Source of the DNA: Parvularcula sp. | GTDB taxonomy: Bacteria; Pseudomonadota; Alphaproteobacteria; Caulobacterales; Parvularculaceae | DNA length: 64,000 nt | Direction of reading: 5' to 3' | Assembly (NCBI GenBank): GCA_002704915.1 | Contig: PAIP01000066.1 | Span: 60,129 to 124,128 of the forward strand | Notes under the pieces: model-generated | Seen by the model: the letters and a program-made list of their open reading frames with translations, nothing else | Databases searched by the model: none | Told to the model about the DNA's origin: nothing | Made by a program: the position numbers and the translations under genes | Part shown: positions 19,402 to 28,575 of the stretch, in pieces | Layout: each line of letters starts with the position of its first letter | Numbering within the stretch: the stretch's first letter is position 1

Positions 19402-21175
19402 ACGATTGACGGCGGTCAGCTCGCTGAGGCGCTTCATTGGGCGCGCCATCTGGCAGCCAATCGGGGTTCGTTTCCGGCTTGCCGATCAGGAAGCCTTGCA
19501 GGAAATCGACCCCGAGGCCTTTCAACAGCATCGCATCGGCTTCATTGTCCACCCATTCGGCCACGGTCTGCATGCCGAAATTGCGGGCGAGATCGAGAAG
19601 CGTGCGCACAAAAAGCTGGTTCTCGCGTGAGGATGACACGCCGGTCACGAACGAACCGTCGATCTTCAGGATATCGATGTCCATCGCTTTCAGATTGCGG
19701 AAGGACGTGTAGCCTGCGCCGAAATCGTCAATGCCGAAGCAGCAGCCGAGACGCTTGATTTCAGAAACGAACTCAATCGATGCGTCGATAGAGTCGATCA
19801 CCTGCGTCTCGGTAAGCTCAACTGTGATGCGGCGCGCCAGATCCTGATGGTTTCGAAGGAGCGCGATATAGCCCTCCGCCCAGACGAAATCCTTCACCGT
19901 CTCCATGGAAATGTTTACATTGAGATGGATGTTGGGAATGACCGCCAGCGTGTTGAGCGCAAGCTCAAGGACACGCCTGTCGAGAAGGTGGACAAGCCCA
20001 AGACGTTCGGCGGCGGGAATGAATTCAGGAGCCGGGATGTTCTGGCCGTCTTCACCGCGCATGCGGATCAGGCATTCGAATTTCTTCGGCGTTTCATCCA
20101 GATCGGAAACGATCGGCTGGAAGGCGAGCCTGACCCGGCGCTCATTCAGCGCCGTCAGAATGACGTCCGACATATGAGTGTTGCGACGTCGCATGGAGAC
20201 GGCGTCCGTTTTGTCCGTAAAAGCCGACCAGCTTGACTTGCCAATGCGCTTCGCGGCGTCCAGCGCGGCTTCGGCGCGTGTCATGGCGGCGTTCGAACTG
20301 TCGGCCTGATCGGGCAGAGTGACTGCGCCGAGGCAAATCGAGGCGGCGACCGCGCCGCCCTTTGTTTCAATCACGCTTTCGCGCACGACATTCATAAGCC
20401 GCACACAAATCTGACGTAATTGATCGGGGTCTGTCTCGGAAATGATGATGCCGAACTTAGTGCCCGCGACCCGGCCGATGCGATCCTCGGGCCCGAGCAC
20501 GCTGGAAAGGCGCGCGCCCACTTCAGCGATAACCTTGTCGGCGGCGTCAAAGCCGAAATCGGCGTTCACAGCGCCGACATCGTCAATCCCCGCCAAAAGA
20601 TATGCGCCGCTGCGGTTTTCCGCGATCATGCCCGCAAGACTTGTTTCCAGGACTTTTCTCAGATGGGTGCGGTTGAGATGGCCTGTAAGCTCGTCATTGA
20701 CCGCAAGCCAGGACAATTGTTCTTCGCGGCGTTTGCGGTTTTCGATCGAGCGAATGACGCTGATCAGTCTGCGGCTTGCGCCGGAGCCGATCCATCCGCC
20801 GCGCTCTTCAACCCAATGGCCTTCAGAGTCAGTGCGTTTCAACTGGTATTCGCAAGAATAGCTGGGACGCTCGCCGACAAAAGCGGCGGCGCGCGCTTCA
20901 TCCTCCGCCCCCTTGATGCAGGCAGAAAAGGCTTCGCGAGTCGCGGCGACGCCTTCCGCATCCACGCCGAGAATCCGCGCCGCAGCATCCTGATCCGACC
21001 ATTTCAGGCTGTCCGTTTCAGGATCAAACTCGAACATGGTCTGAAGACCGCGATCAGCGGCATCGTTCTCCTGAGACGCAACAGAAAACTGGCCCCGGGC
21101 CTGAGGTTCGCTCGCCTCAGGCGCCTTGCCGGCTTCGGTCTTCGCATGAAAAAACGCCTTGGCGTTGTCGGCCAT
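19400..21175 (-). CDS. PAS-GGDEF-EAL c-di-GMP phosphodiesterase with degenerate GGDEF
   Basis: A 591-aa cytoplasmic protein. A PAS-like domain (about 45-150) is followed by a GGDEF domain whose signature reads AGTKF, so cyclase activity should be lost. The EAL domain keeps its key residues: ECLIRM at the EAL site (glutamate retained), NIS, ELTET, DDFGAGYTSF, KIDGSF and the late QGF. It should hydrolyse c-di-GMP, possibly with GTP binding at the dead GGDEF as an activator, as in PdeA-type enzymes. ATG 21175 is preferred over a TTG 24 bp upstream. Confidence 0.9.
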   Translation of the reverse strand: MADNAKAFFHAKTEAGKAPEASEPQARGQFSVASQENDAADRGLQTMFEFDPETDSLKWSDQDAAARILGVDAEGVAATREAFSACIKGAEDEARAAAFVGERPSYSCEYQLKRTDSEGHWVEERGGWIGSGASRRLISVIRSIENRKRREEQLSWLAVNDELTGHLNRTHLRKVLETSLAGMIAENRSGAYLLAGIDDVGAVNADFGFDAADKVIAEVGARLSSVLGPEDRIGRVAGTKFGIIISETDPDQLRQICVRLMNVVRESVIETKGGAVAASICLGAVTLPDQADSSNAAMTRAEAALDAAKRIGKSSWSAFTDKTDAVSMRRRNTHMSDVILTALNERRVRLAFQPIVSDLDETPKKFECLIRMRGEDGQNIPAPEFIPAAERLGLVHLLDRRVLELALNTLAVIPNIHLNVNISMETVKDFVWAEGYIALLRNHQDLARRITVELTETQVIDSIDASIEFVSEIKRLGCCFGIDDFGAGYTSFRNLKAMDIDILKIDGSFVTGVSSSRENQLFVRTLLDLARNFGMQTVAEWVDNEADAMLLKGLGVDFLQGFLIGKPETNPDWLPDGAPNEAPQRADRRQS

Positions 21176-21327
21176 TGAACTCACTCGCACATTTACCAAT
21201 GAACACTAGCCCCAAAGCCGTAAATAAAATTTGAAGCAGCAAGGGCCGGAACCGCCTAATTTCTCAAGGTGTTAACACGCCGATGGCGCGTATCTTGCGA
21301 AGCGGATCGCAAAGATGCGAGGCGAAT

Positions 21328-21576
21328 ATGAAAGAAGTCATTAATCTTCCGGTCTTCAAGGCTCAGAGCGCGAGTGTTTCGCCCGCCATCTCCGCCCCTG
21401 ATTTTTCCCAAGCCTTAACGGTTCATTCAACGCCATTGCATTTTGCGGGGCCGCGCCCGGAGCGCCGCAAGCGCCCGCGCCCCTCCGTCGTGGAAAGCGC
21501 CGTCGCGAGGCGTTACCGGCGATTTCAGAAACTCGCGCGCCAAAACGGGCCGCAAGCACTGGATGTTTATCTTTAA
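21328..21576 (+). CDS. Small basic protein of unknown function
   Basis: An 82-aa product beginning MKEVINLPVFKAQSASVSPA, with a basic C-terminal half (RPERRKRPRPS, VARRYRRFQKLARQNG). GAGGCG lies 5-10 bp upstream of the ATG. There is no signal peptide and the family is not recognised. It is supported only by ribosome-binding site, frame and a 120-bp intergenic lead with AT-rich patches, so it could be spurious. Confidence 0.45.
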   Translation: MKEVINLPVFKAQSASVSPAISAPDFSQALTVHSTPLHFAGPRPERRKRPRPSVVESAVARRYRRFQKLARQNGPQALDVYL

Positions 21577-21736
21577 CTTTTTTGCCGCGAAGGCCGGAAA
21601 AGCAATCCCGCAGCCTTCCTGAGGCGCCGGACCACACGCGCGAACGCCCTTGTGATTCAAGACCTTCTTTATGCTGTTAATGGCTTGGCGCGCTTCAGAC
21701 TGGCGAGTGAAACGGTCAGTCGAGGCGTGACATCAG

Positions 21737-22156
21737 CTAACCTGAAACGCCGCCGCCCACCGCAAGGTCCCGGCGCGCGGTCACGGTGGTGACGATGAAC
21801 CCGGCCATGAAATCGAGGAAGGTCATGGTCATAAACAGAAAAAACACTGAATTCCCGAAGCCGCCCACAATAATGAAGAGCAGCAGCGAGGCGACGAAAA
21901 CCACGACCGACAGAGCGTGGTTCATGATCGATTCCGATCCGGTTTTCGTGGATCGCAGGAGCTCGACAAACAAGAGGCCCATGCTGACCAGCAGGAAGAG
22001 GTCGCCCCAGCTCACGACCCAGACATCGCCTGAAACCATGGGAAGGGTCACGAAAGTGAGTTCGTACCACTCAGCGCCGGCGGCGCCGGTAAGCGTAAGC
22101 ACGCCGTAAACGATCAGACTGACCGCAAGCAATGGAAACATCTGGTACATGGACAT
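21737..22156 (-). CDS. Small four-helix membrane protein
   Basis: A 139-aa protein with four predicted membrane helices (about 5-25, 48-65, 80-100, 103-122) and short loops. The ATG at 22156 (MSMYQMFPLLAVSLIVYGVL) follows a GAGG. It is not recognised beyond resemblance to small alphaproteobacterial membrane proteins. A perfect CtrA box lies about 85 bp upstream, suggesting cell-cycle control. Confidence 0.75.
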   Translation of the reverse strand: MSMYQMFPLLAVSLIVYGVLTLTGAAGAEWYELTFVTLPMVSGDVWVVSWGDLFLLVSMGLLFVELLRSTKTGSESIMNHALSVVVFVASLLLFIIVGGFGNSVFFLFMTMTFLDFMAGFIVTTVTARRDLAVGGGVSG

Positions 22157-22238
22157 CCTCAATCCTCTTTTTCCCCGCCGCCTTATCCATCCCTTCGCTC
22201 GTCTCTGTGTGCGAAAAGCGGGCGTCTGGCGGCCCCCG

Positions 22239-22254
22239 TTAACAAGAGCTTAAC
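22239..22254 (-). promoter_or_regulatory. CtrA box upstream of the four-helix membrane protein
   Basis: TTAA-CAAGAGC-TTAAC matches the full CtrA consensus TTAA-N7-TTAAC exactly. It is intergenic and 83 bp upstream of the ATG at 22156, a usual distance for activation or repression. Confidence 0.55.
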
Positions 22255-22296
22255 ACGGAGACGGCCGCCAGCCAAAATAGAAATCCGATAGAAAAA

Positions 22297-23037
22297 TCAA
22301 TTCTCTTCGCTGATTTTGCCGGGCCGGCGCGCGCGCGCGTTAAGCCAAACCACCCCCATGAGATCGCGAACAGCAACGAGTGCGCGCCCGAAATTGGTGT
22401 ATTTCGAAGCCCCGTGCGCCCGCGCGCGGTGCGAGACCGGCGCGAACGCCGTCTCATAGCCCTCGCGGGCCATCAACGCGGGCAGATAGCGGTGGAGGTG
22501 ATCGAAATAGGGAAGCGACAGAAACGCCTCACGCCGGAAAACCTTGAGCCCGCAGCCCGTATCCGCGGCGCCGTCGTTTAAGAGCCGCTTTCGAATGGCG
22601 TTCGCCGCGCGCGAGGCGAATTTCTTCGCTGCACTGTCCTGCCGGCCCTGACGCTCGCCGGCAACCATGGCGAGACCGCCGCCGGAACTCAGGATTTGAC
22701 GGTAAAGGGCGGGAATGTCCGCCGGATCGTTCTGTCCGTCGCCGTCCAGCGTTGCGACCATCGGCGCGCGGGCCGCCAATATGCCGGTGCGCAGGGCGCG
22801 GCTCTGGCCGGCGTTATTTTCATGGCGAAGCACGCGCAATTGTGGATGGCGCACCTTCGCCGCTTTCAACGCGGCCAGCGTATGATCCGTGGAGGCGTCG
22901 TCGACTATGACGATCTCATGATCGAGGCCCTGAAGCGCGGCTGCGATCTCATCGGCCAGCGCGCCGGCGCCGCCTTCCTCATTATACATGGGAACGACAA
23001 CGCTGAGCGCAGGGTGTGTCGGCGATCCTTTTTCCAT
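22297..23037 (-). CDS. Family 2 glycosyltransferase, polyprenyl-phosphate type (ArnC/DPM1-like)
   Basis: A 246-aa inverting transferase. The GT-A core shows LSVVVPMYNEEGG, IVDDASTDHT and the metal-binding DGDGQNDP. There are no membrane helices, unlike ArnC, so it is closer to the short DPM1-type enzymes that load a sugar onto a polyprenyl phosphate. It is divergent, 74 bp from a GT39/ArnT-like transferase that would use such a lipid donor. Sugar and product are unknown. Confidence 0.9.
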   Translation of the reverse strand: MEKGSPTHPALSVVVPMYNEEGGAGALADEIAAALQGLDHEIVIVDDASTDHTLAALKAAKVRHPQLRVLRHENNAGQSRALRTGILAARAPMVATLDGDGQNDPADIPALYRQILSSGGGLAMVAGERQGRQDSAAKKFASRAANAIRKRLLNDGAADTGCGLKVFRREAFLSLPYFDHLHRYLPALMAREGYETAFAPVSHRARAHGASKYTNFGRALVAVRDLMGVVWLNARARRPGKISEEN

Positions 23038-23111
23038 GAGGCAAGGCTCTTATCCGATCCGCCCGCTCCGGTCACCTCGGACGGCTCACGCAATCGAGAC
23101 AAACCTGCCGG

Positions 23112-24791
23112 ATGCCGGTAAGCTTCCCGCCCATGAGGGGTTCATCGATCTTGGACGGCGGCCTGACGCGACGGGGCGCTGTCGCGCTTGTGGCGCTCTT
23201 TGCTGCGGCGACGGCGTTCGCAGGCCTTTTTTCGCTGCCGCCCCTCGACCGTGACGAAGCCCGCTTCGCGCAGGCGACGGCGCAGATGCTCGAAAGCGGC
23301 GATTACATCACCATCCGTTTTCAGGACAGCGAGCGGAACAAAAAGCCCGCCGGGATTTACTGGCTCCAGGCGGCGAGCGTCTCAGCTCTCTCCGATGTGA
23401 AAGCGCGGGAAATCTGGGCCTATCGCATTCCCTCCATGATCGGCGTTGTTTTCGCGGCGGTCTTCACCTTTCTCGCCGGCGTCCGGCTTTACGACATCCG
23501 AACCGGCCTACTCGCCGGCATGCTGCTGGCCAGCGCGCCTGTCGTCGCGGCCGAAGGCACTATCGCCAAAACCGACGGGGTTTTGCTGGCGCTTGTCTGC
23601 CTCGCGCAACTCGCCTTTGTCGAGGTCTACGCCCGCGTTCAGGCGGGCGAGAAAACCGGCTGGAGATGGCCCATGGCGTTCTGGGCGGCGCAAGGCGCGG
23701 GCGTTCTCGTCAAGGGCCCGATTGCGCCCATGATCTCGCTGCTGACGGGCCTCGGGCTCGCCACAGGGACGCCCCGCTTCAAATGGTTCGCCGCGCTGAG
23801 GCCCATCGCGGGCGTTATAATCCTTATGCTGATGGTCGCGCCCTGGGCTTTCGCTATCTGGAAAGCGACGGAGGGGCGTTTCTTTTCCGACGCCATCGGC
23901 GGCGACATGCTGGGCAAGGTCGGCGATGCGCAGGAAGGCCATGTGGGCCCGCCCGGCTACCATTTTGTGTTGCTGTGGCTATTGTTCTGGCCCGCCGCCG
24001 CGCTGATCATCGTCGGGGTCGTCACCGCATGGAAAGAACGCGCCGACTGGCGCGCGCGGTTCCTGTTGTCATGGCTTGTTCCCGCCTGGATCGTTTTCGA
24101 AATGACGGCCACCAAGCTCCCCCATTATGTCATGCCGCTTTACCCGGCGCTGGCGATCATGACGGCGCATGGCGCTGCGGCGACGCATCGCCTTGGCTGG
24201 GCGCAAAAGCTCGGCGCTCTGATCTATGCCGCCGTCGGGGTCGCGGCCGCCGCGCTCATCGCCCTGCCCCCGATCTATTTCAGCGAAGCGCCCTTGGCCG
24301 CAGTCTGTTTTGCAAGCGCCGCCATCACCGGCATTGCGGCGATGCTTATCGTTTATCTGTTCTGGATCGGACGGGCAGTCGATGGCGGAATCGCCGCCTC
24401 CCTGCTCTCGGCGCTTTACGCCTGGGTCATTCTGACGGCAGTCTTGCCGGGGCTTTCCCAGTTCGCCATCAGCCCGCGGCTTTCCACCGCGCTCGAACTC
24501 GCCGACCGCCACCCCCTCCATGACGGTCTCGCGCCCGTGGCGCTCGCCGGCTATTCCGAGCCCTCGGCGATTTTCCTTCTGGGCACGCAAACGGCGCTCG
24601 GCGACGGCGCCAACGCTGCGGCGCAATTGCGCACAGGCAGCGCCAGCGCCGCCATCGTAGAGCGCCGCGAAGACGACGCTTTCCGCAACGCGATGGAAGG
24701 CGTTGAGGTGCGAAGCCTTGCCGTGATTGACGGGCTCAATTACTCCAACGGCAAAGATGTCAGCCTGACCATCTACATCACCGCGCCCTGA
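23112..24791 (+). CDS. ArnT/GT39-like integral membrane glycosyltransferase
   Basis: A 559-aa protein with about a dozen membrane helices. The first periplasmic loop has the catalytic-type acid in LPPLDRDEARFAQATAQML followed by RNKKPAGIYWLQA, typical of the ArnT-like (GT83) and PMT (GT39) lipid-linked sugar transferases. It would transfer a sugar from a polyprenyl-phosphate donor to an envelope acceptor such as lipid A. The start could also be the ATG at 23133; neither has a clear ribosome-binding site. Confidence 0.87.
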   Translation: MPVSFPPMRGSSILDGGLTRRGAVALVALFAAATAFAGLFSLPPLDRDEARFAQATAQMLESGDYITIRFQDSERNKKPAGIYWLQAASVSALSDVKAREIWAYRIPSMIGVVFAAVFTFLAGVRLYDIRTGLLAGMLLASAPVVAAEGTIAKTDGVLLALVCLAQLAFVEVYARVQAGEKTGWRWPMAFWAAQGAGVLVKGPIAPMISLLTGLGLATGTPRFKWFAALRPIAGVIILMLMVAPWAFAIWKATEGRFFSDAIGGDMLGKVGDAQEGHVGPPGYHFVLLWLLFWPAAALIIVGVVTAWKERADWRARFLLSWLVPAWIVFEMTATKLPHYVMPLYPALAIMTAHGAAATHRLGWAQKLGALIYAAVGVAAAALIALPPIYFSEAPLAAVCFASAAITGIAAMLIVYLFWIGRAVDGGIAASLLSALYAWVILTAVLPGLSQFAISPRLSTALELADRHPLHDGLAPVALAGYSEPSAIFLLGTQTALGDGANAAAQLRTGSASAAIVERREDDAFRNAMEGVEVRSLAVIDGLNYSNGKDVSLTIYITAP

Positions 24792-24826
24792 CTTTTGCGC
24801 TTTGATCTGATCCGTTTCGGAGCGTC

Positions 24827-26362
24827 ATGACCGCCGAACATAACCACCAACAAACGGCGCCGCCCCTCGCCGCCCCGCTATGGCGAAATTTCTGGTTTAT
24901 CGCCGGCGCCATTACGGCCATGCACATCTTCACGCTGATCCTCACGCCCCTGGGGATCGGCCCCGATGAAGCGCAATACTGGTATTGGTCGCGCGATCTC
25001 GATGTCGGCTATTATTCAAAGCCCCCGTTCATCGCCTGGGGCATCGCGCTGACGACCGGACTTTTCGGGAATGCAGACTGGACCGTGCGCCTGTCGGCGC
25101 CGTTCTATCATCTCGGCGCGGCGGCTTTTCTCTATTTTACGGCGAAACGTCTTTACGGTGACCGCGCCGCCTTCTGGACCGGGCTCGGCTGGCTCCTGAT
25201 GCCGGGCGTCCTCCTCTCCTCTTTCATCATGGCGACCGATGCGCCGCTGCTTTTTTTCTGGTCGGCGGGCCTTTTCTTTATGGCGCGGATCATCGACCGG
25301 CCAGTAACAAAAAGCTCGCCGACGCTTTTCGATTTCGCAGGCCTTGGCGGCGCGATCGGCCTCGGCCTTATGTCGAAATACGCCATGATCTATTTTCCGC
25401 TGGCGCTCGGCCTCGCCCTCCTGTCCAAACCCCTGCGTGAGAAACTCTTGACGCCGCCATTGGCGTTGACAGCGATTGTCGCCGCGATCCTGTTCGCGCC
25501 GAATATTGTCTGGAACATGCAGAACGATTTCCAGACGCTGTCGCACACCGCCGACAACGCCGATTGGGGCGCGCAGCTTTTTCATCCTTTGGCGTTTCTC
25601 GAATTTTTCAGCGGGCAGTTCCTTGTCTTCGGGCTGATTTCATTCGCAGTCTTCCTTTACGTCGCATCGCGCCGCGCAACATGGCGGCTCGACCACTGGA
25701 ATTTTCTGCTGCTCGTCTTCGCCCTGACACCGCTTATCATCGTGGCGGGACAGGCGCTGCTGTCCCGCGCCCACGCCAACTGGGCGGCGGCCTCCTATCC
25801 CGCAGCCCTCCTCCTCATTACAGGATGGCTTTTGCAGAAAAACCGCGCGGACGTTCTGAAAGCCAGCGCCGCGCTTCACGCTGTCTTTTTTGTTCTCTTC
25901 ACCGCCGGCGTGTTAAGCCCTGCGCTAATCGACGCCGTCGGCCTCTCAGGCGCCGTGAGAGACCTGCGCGGCTGGACGGCGCAAACGGACGAAATCATGA
26001 GTTTCGCGCCAGGATATGATGCGGTCCTGGTGGATGACCGCTATCTCATCGGCCAGATGCTCTATCATCAAAAGGACAGCGAGGTCGAAATCGCGGCGAT
26101 CGACCCCAACGCCTCCATCGACAACCATTTCGAGGCGTTCCGTCATTTCGATCCGACGCGCATGAAGCGGGTCCTGTTCGTGACGACCCGCAGCGACGCC
26201 GCGCATGTAGATTACCGCTTTCGCAACATCAAAAAGCTCGGCGAAGCAAGAGCAGAGCCTGGCGCCGGAGAAAGCCGCGCCTATACGCTTTATGAGCTTT
26301 CCGGCTATTACGGCCCGCCAGACGGCGTTTACCCGCTGAAAAATAGTCAGCGTTCAGATTGA
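24827..26362 (+). CDS. GT39-family integral membrane glycosyltransferase
   Basis: A 511-aa protein with about ten membrane helices. The first loop carries the family signature GIGPDEAQYWYWSRDLDVGYYSKPPF with the Asp-Glu pair. It follows the previous transferase by 35 bp on the same strand, with GGAG before the ATG, so the two are co-transcribed. It is a polyprenyl-phosphate-sugar-dependent transferase of the mannosyl/arabinosyl type; specificity is unknown. Its 3' end overlaps the convergent GT2 gene by 16 bp. Confidence 0.88.
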   Translation: MTAEHNHQQTAPPLAAPLWRNFWFIAGAITAMHIFTLILTPLGIGPDEAQYWYWSRDLDVGYYSKPPFIAWGIALTTGLFGNADWTVRLSAPFYHLGAAAFLYFTAKRLYGDRAAFWTGLGWLLMPGVLLSSFIMATDAPLLFFWSAGLFFMARIIDRPVTKSSPTLFDFAGLGGAIGLGLMSKYAMIYFPLALGLALLSKPLREKLLTPPLALTAIVAAILFAPNIVWNMQNDFQTLSHTADNADWGAQLFHPLAFLEFFSGQFLVFGLISFAVFLYVASRRATWRLDHWNFLLLVFALTPLIIVAGQALLSRAHANWAAASYPAALLLITGWLLQKNRADVLKASAALHAVFFVLFTAGVLSPALIDAVGLSGAVRDLRGWTAQTDEIMSFAPGYDAVLVDDRYLIGQMLYHQKDSEVEIAAIDPNASIDNHFEAFRHFDPTRMKRVLFVTTRSDAAHVDYRFRNIKKLGEARAEPGAGESRAYTLYELSGYYGPPDGVYPLKNSQRSD

Positions 26363-27294
26363 CGCTTGGCGAGCGCCCGCGCCCGTTCCAATCCGCGTCC
26401 GCCGGCGCGCATACGGAAACCAATAAGCCGCAACGCCTTGGCAAAGGCGCGCTTCACGAAAAGAACGCCGAACAGCGTCCATAGCGCTCCATCCACAAGC
26501 CACAAAAACGGTTTTGGATAGCTTTCCGAGAAATGCGTGTGGAAATAGCGGATGATTCCGGACGTCTTGCGCGCCTCGATCTTCACCGGATTGGCGCGGC
26601 TCGAACTTTTATAATGAACAACCGCCACATGAGGATCGAACCAGACATCGCCGCCGGCCTTGGCGAAGCGCAAACAGAAATCCACATCCTCCACATGCAG
26701 AAAGTACCGTTCATCCATGCCGCCAATCGCGTCATAGTCCGCCTTCGGTAAAAGCATGACAGCGCCAGACAGCGTCGGCACCTCGATCATGTCGCCTGGA
26801 CAATCGTCATTATGAAGATTGAAGCGCTGAAAATAGGGGTGCTGCGGCGCAAGCTTGTAGAGCCGCGTCGCTTCCACGAACGCCGTCCATGGCGTCAGCA
26901 CCCGACGGCGCGAGCCTTGTTGCTCAGCGCCATCCGGATCAACGAGCTTGGCGCCCATGAGCCATGGCCGTGCAAGCTCAGCGCTGTCGGCGAGCAACCG
27001 TGAGAGCCCGCCCGGCGGCATCAGCGCGTCCGGGTTGATGATCAGGAGGAAATCCCCCGTTGCGGCTTTTGCTCCGAGATTGCAGCCTGCGGCGAAACCC
27101 ACATTGCCTTGCCCGGCGATGATGCGGACGGGCGCCCCCTCTCCCAATGAGGCCCTCTCGCCATCGCCCGGCAAATTTCCGTTGTCGACGAGAATGATCT
27201 CGGCGATCTCCGGCTGGTCGCGCAGCGCTGCGATAGAGCGGGACAGGACAGGTCCCGTGAAATAGCTCACGACGATGGCGGAAACGCGCTGCAT
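26347..27294 (-). CDS. Family 2 glycosyltransferase (rhamnosyltransferase-like)
   Basis: A 315-aa cytoplasmic enzyme with a GT-A fold: VSAIVVSYFTGPVL, EIILVDNGN, the acidic metal-site region LLIINPDALMPPGG and the later HVEDVDFCLRF segment typical of WbbL/rhamnosyltransferase-like proteins. A C-terminal hydrophobic helix (about 260-285) suggests membrane association. It is in line with the O-antigen-ligase-like gene (6-bp gap) and thrS, so it is part of an envelope-polysaccharide operon. Confidence 0.9.
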   Translation of the reverse strand: MQRVSAIVVSYFTGPVLSRSIAALRDQPEIAEIILVDNGNLPGDGERASLGEGAPVRIIAGQGNVGFAAGCNLGAKAATGDFLLIINPDALMPPGGLSRLLADSAELARPWLMGAKLVDPDGAEQQGSRRRVLTPWTAFVEATRLYKLAPQHPYFQRFNLHNDDCPGDMIEVPTLSGAVMLLPKADYDAIGGMDERYFLHVEDVDFCLRFAKAGGDVWFDPHVAVVHYKSSSRANPVKIEARKTSGIIRYFHTHFSESYPKPFLWLVDGALWTLFGVLFVKRAFAKALRLIGFRMRAGGRGLERARALAKRQSER

Positions 27295-27300
27295 CGCCGC

Positions 27301-28566
27301 TCACCGTTTCTCAAGCATGTGGGCGAGTGCGATGCCGCTCGCGGCGAGGGCCATGGCCGCAAGGCGCCAAACCTGCCAGAGGCTGCCCTCCACCATAATG
27401 GAAACGAGGATCGCCACGAAGGCGCCGGCGATAGCGGCGCCCACTGCGCGCGAAAGCCTTGCGCGCAATAAGGCGGCGAGACCGAACCAAACAAAAGCGG
27501 CCGCCGCAAAGACGCCGGGAATTCCAAGCTCCAGCCATAACTGCAAGAATACATTATGCGGATGAATGGGGCTGACAGACAATTCAATTGTCGAGCCCGG
27601 CACATCTATCATCGGCGCCGTCTCCTTCCACATGCGCGCATAGTCGGCGCCGCAGCCAAACGGAAGACAGGAGAACGCCTCCATAGCCGAGGCTTTCCAG
27701 ATCGCAAGGCGATGGAGCGATGAGGATAATTCCCTCGCAAGCTCAGGCGCCAGCGCCTTTTCAGCTTCGGCGTAAATGGGGGCCACCGGGATCAGCGCCG
27801 CAAGCGCCGGCGCCAGAATGAGCACGACGATGGCGCCGCCGCCAAGCAGCTTCAGAGTGAAACGCTGGGCGCTAAGCGCCAGCAAGGCGGCGCCAAGCCC
27901 TGCGCCTATGGCGACGACATTCGCAAGCACGTCATTGGTCGCCGCGGCGACAACGCCAAGCGCCAAAACGGCAAAAGCAGCCGTGCGCGACCATTGCCGC
28001 ACAGCGATCGCCGCCGCCGGAAACAGCGACGGCGCCAGCGCGGTGACGCCGCGCCCCAATGCGACAATATCCTTGGCGCTGCTCGGCTCGTTCGGCGGCA
28101 ACAGGCGCCGCAAGAACCCGTCCGTCACGCCCTCAAGAGAAAGGATGATCATTCCGGCGACAAGCGCCCATAAAAACGCGCGCCCGAGACGCCAGGCCCA
28201 GATGCGGGTCAGCGTGAGCGAAAACCAGATGATGCTGGCGCCCACCAGCGCCGGACCGAGAACATAGAGAAACATGCCGGGATCGCCTTTCGGCGACCAG
28301 AAACCGGAGAGGAAAATCCACGCGCATAAAAGCAGGAGCGAAGCAAAGCTCGCAAATTTTGGATCGCTGAGCGACGGGTTGTCGAAGAGCTTGCCGAAAG
28401 CGGACTGCCAGAAGGCGCCGCGCGCGAAGGCGGGCAGGCTCGCCAGCAAAAGCCAGGGCGCAATTCCGCGATGACCGAACACCGCCGTCAGGGGCAAAAG
28501 GATAAACAGCGCATAAAACCAGCGCCGGCTGAGTTTATCCCTGGTGTCTCGCCAATGCGCGGCCAT
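27301..28566 (-). CDS. O-antigen ligase / polymerase-like membrane protein
   Basis: A 421-aa protein with about eleven membrane helices. The Wzy_C-type periplasmic loop contains SPIHPHNVFLQLWLELGIPG, the signature shared by WaaL ligases and Wzy polymerases. It would join or polymerise lipid-linked glycans at the periplasmic face. It lies between thrS (10-bp gap) and the GT2 gene on the same strand. Ligase versus polymerase cannot be decided from sequence alone. Confidence 0.87.
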   Translation of the reverse strand: MAAHWRDTRDKLSRRWFYALFILLPLTAVFGHRGIAPWLLLASLPAFARGAFWQSAFGKLFDNPSLSDPKFASFASLLLLCAWIFLSGFWSPKGDPGMFLYVLGPALVGASIIWFSLTLTRIWAWRLGRAFLWALVAGMIILSLEGVTDGFLRRLLPPNEPSSAKDIVALGRGVTALAPSLFPAAAIAVRQWSRTAAFAVLALGVVAAATNDVLANVVAIGAGLGAALLALSAQRFTLKLLGGGAIVVLILAPALAALIPVAPIYAEAEKALAPELARELSSSLHRLAIWKASAMEAFSCLPFGCGADYARMWKETAPMIDVPGSTIELSVSPIHPHNVFLQLWLELGIPGVFAAAAFVWFGLAALLRARLSRAVGAAIAGAFVAILVSIMVEGSLWQVWRLAAMALAASGIALAHMLEKR

Positions 28567-28575
28567 CTAAACAGA

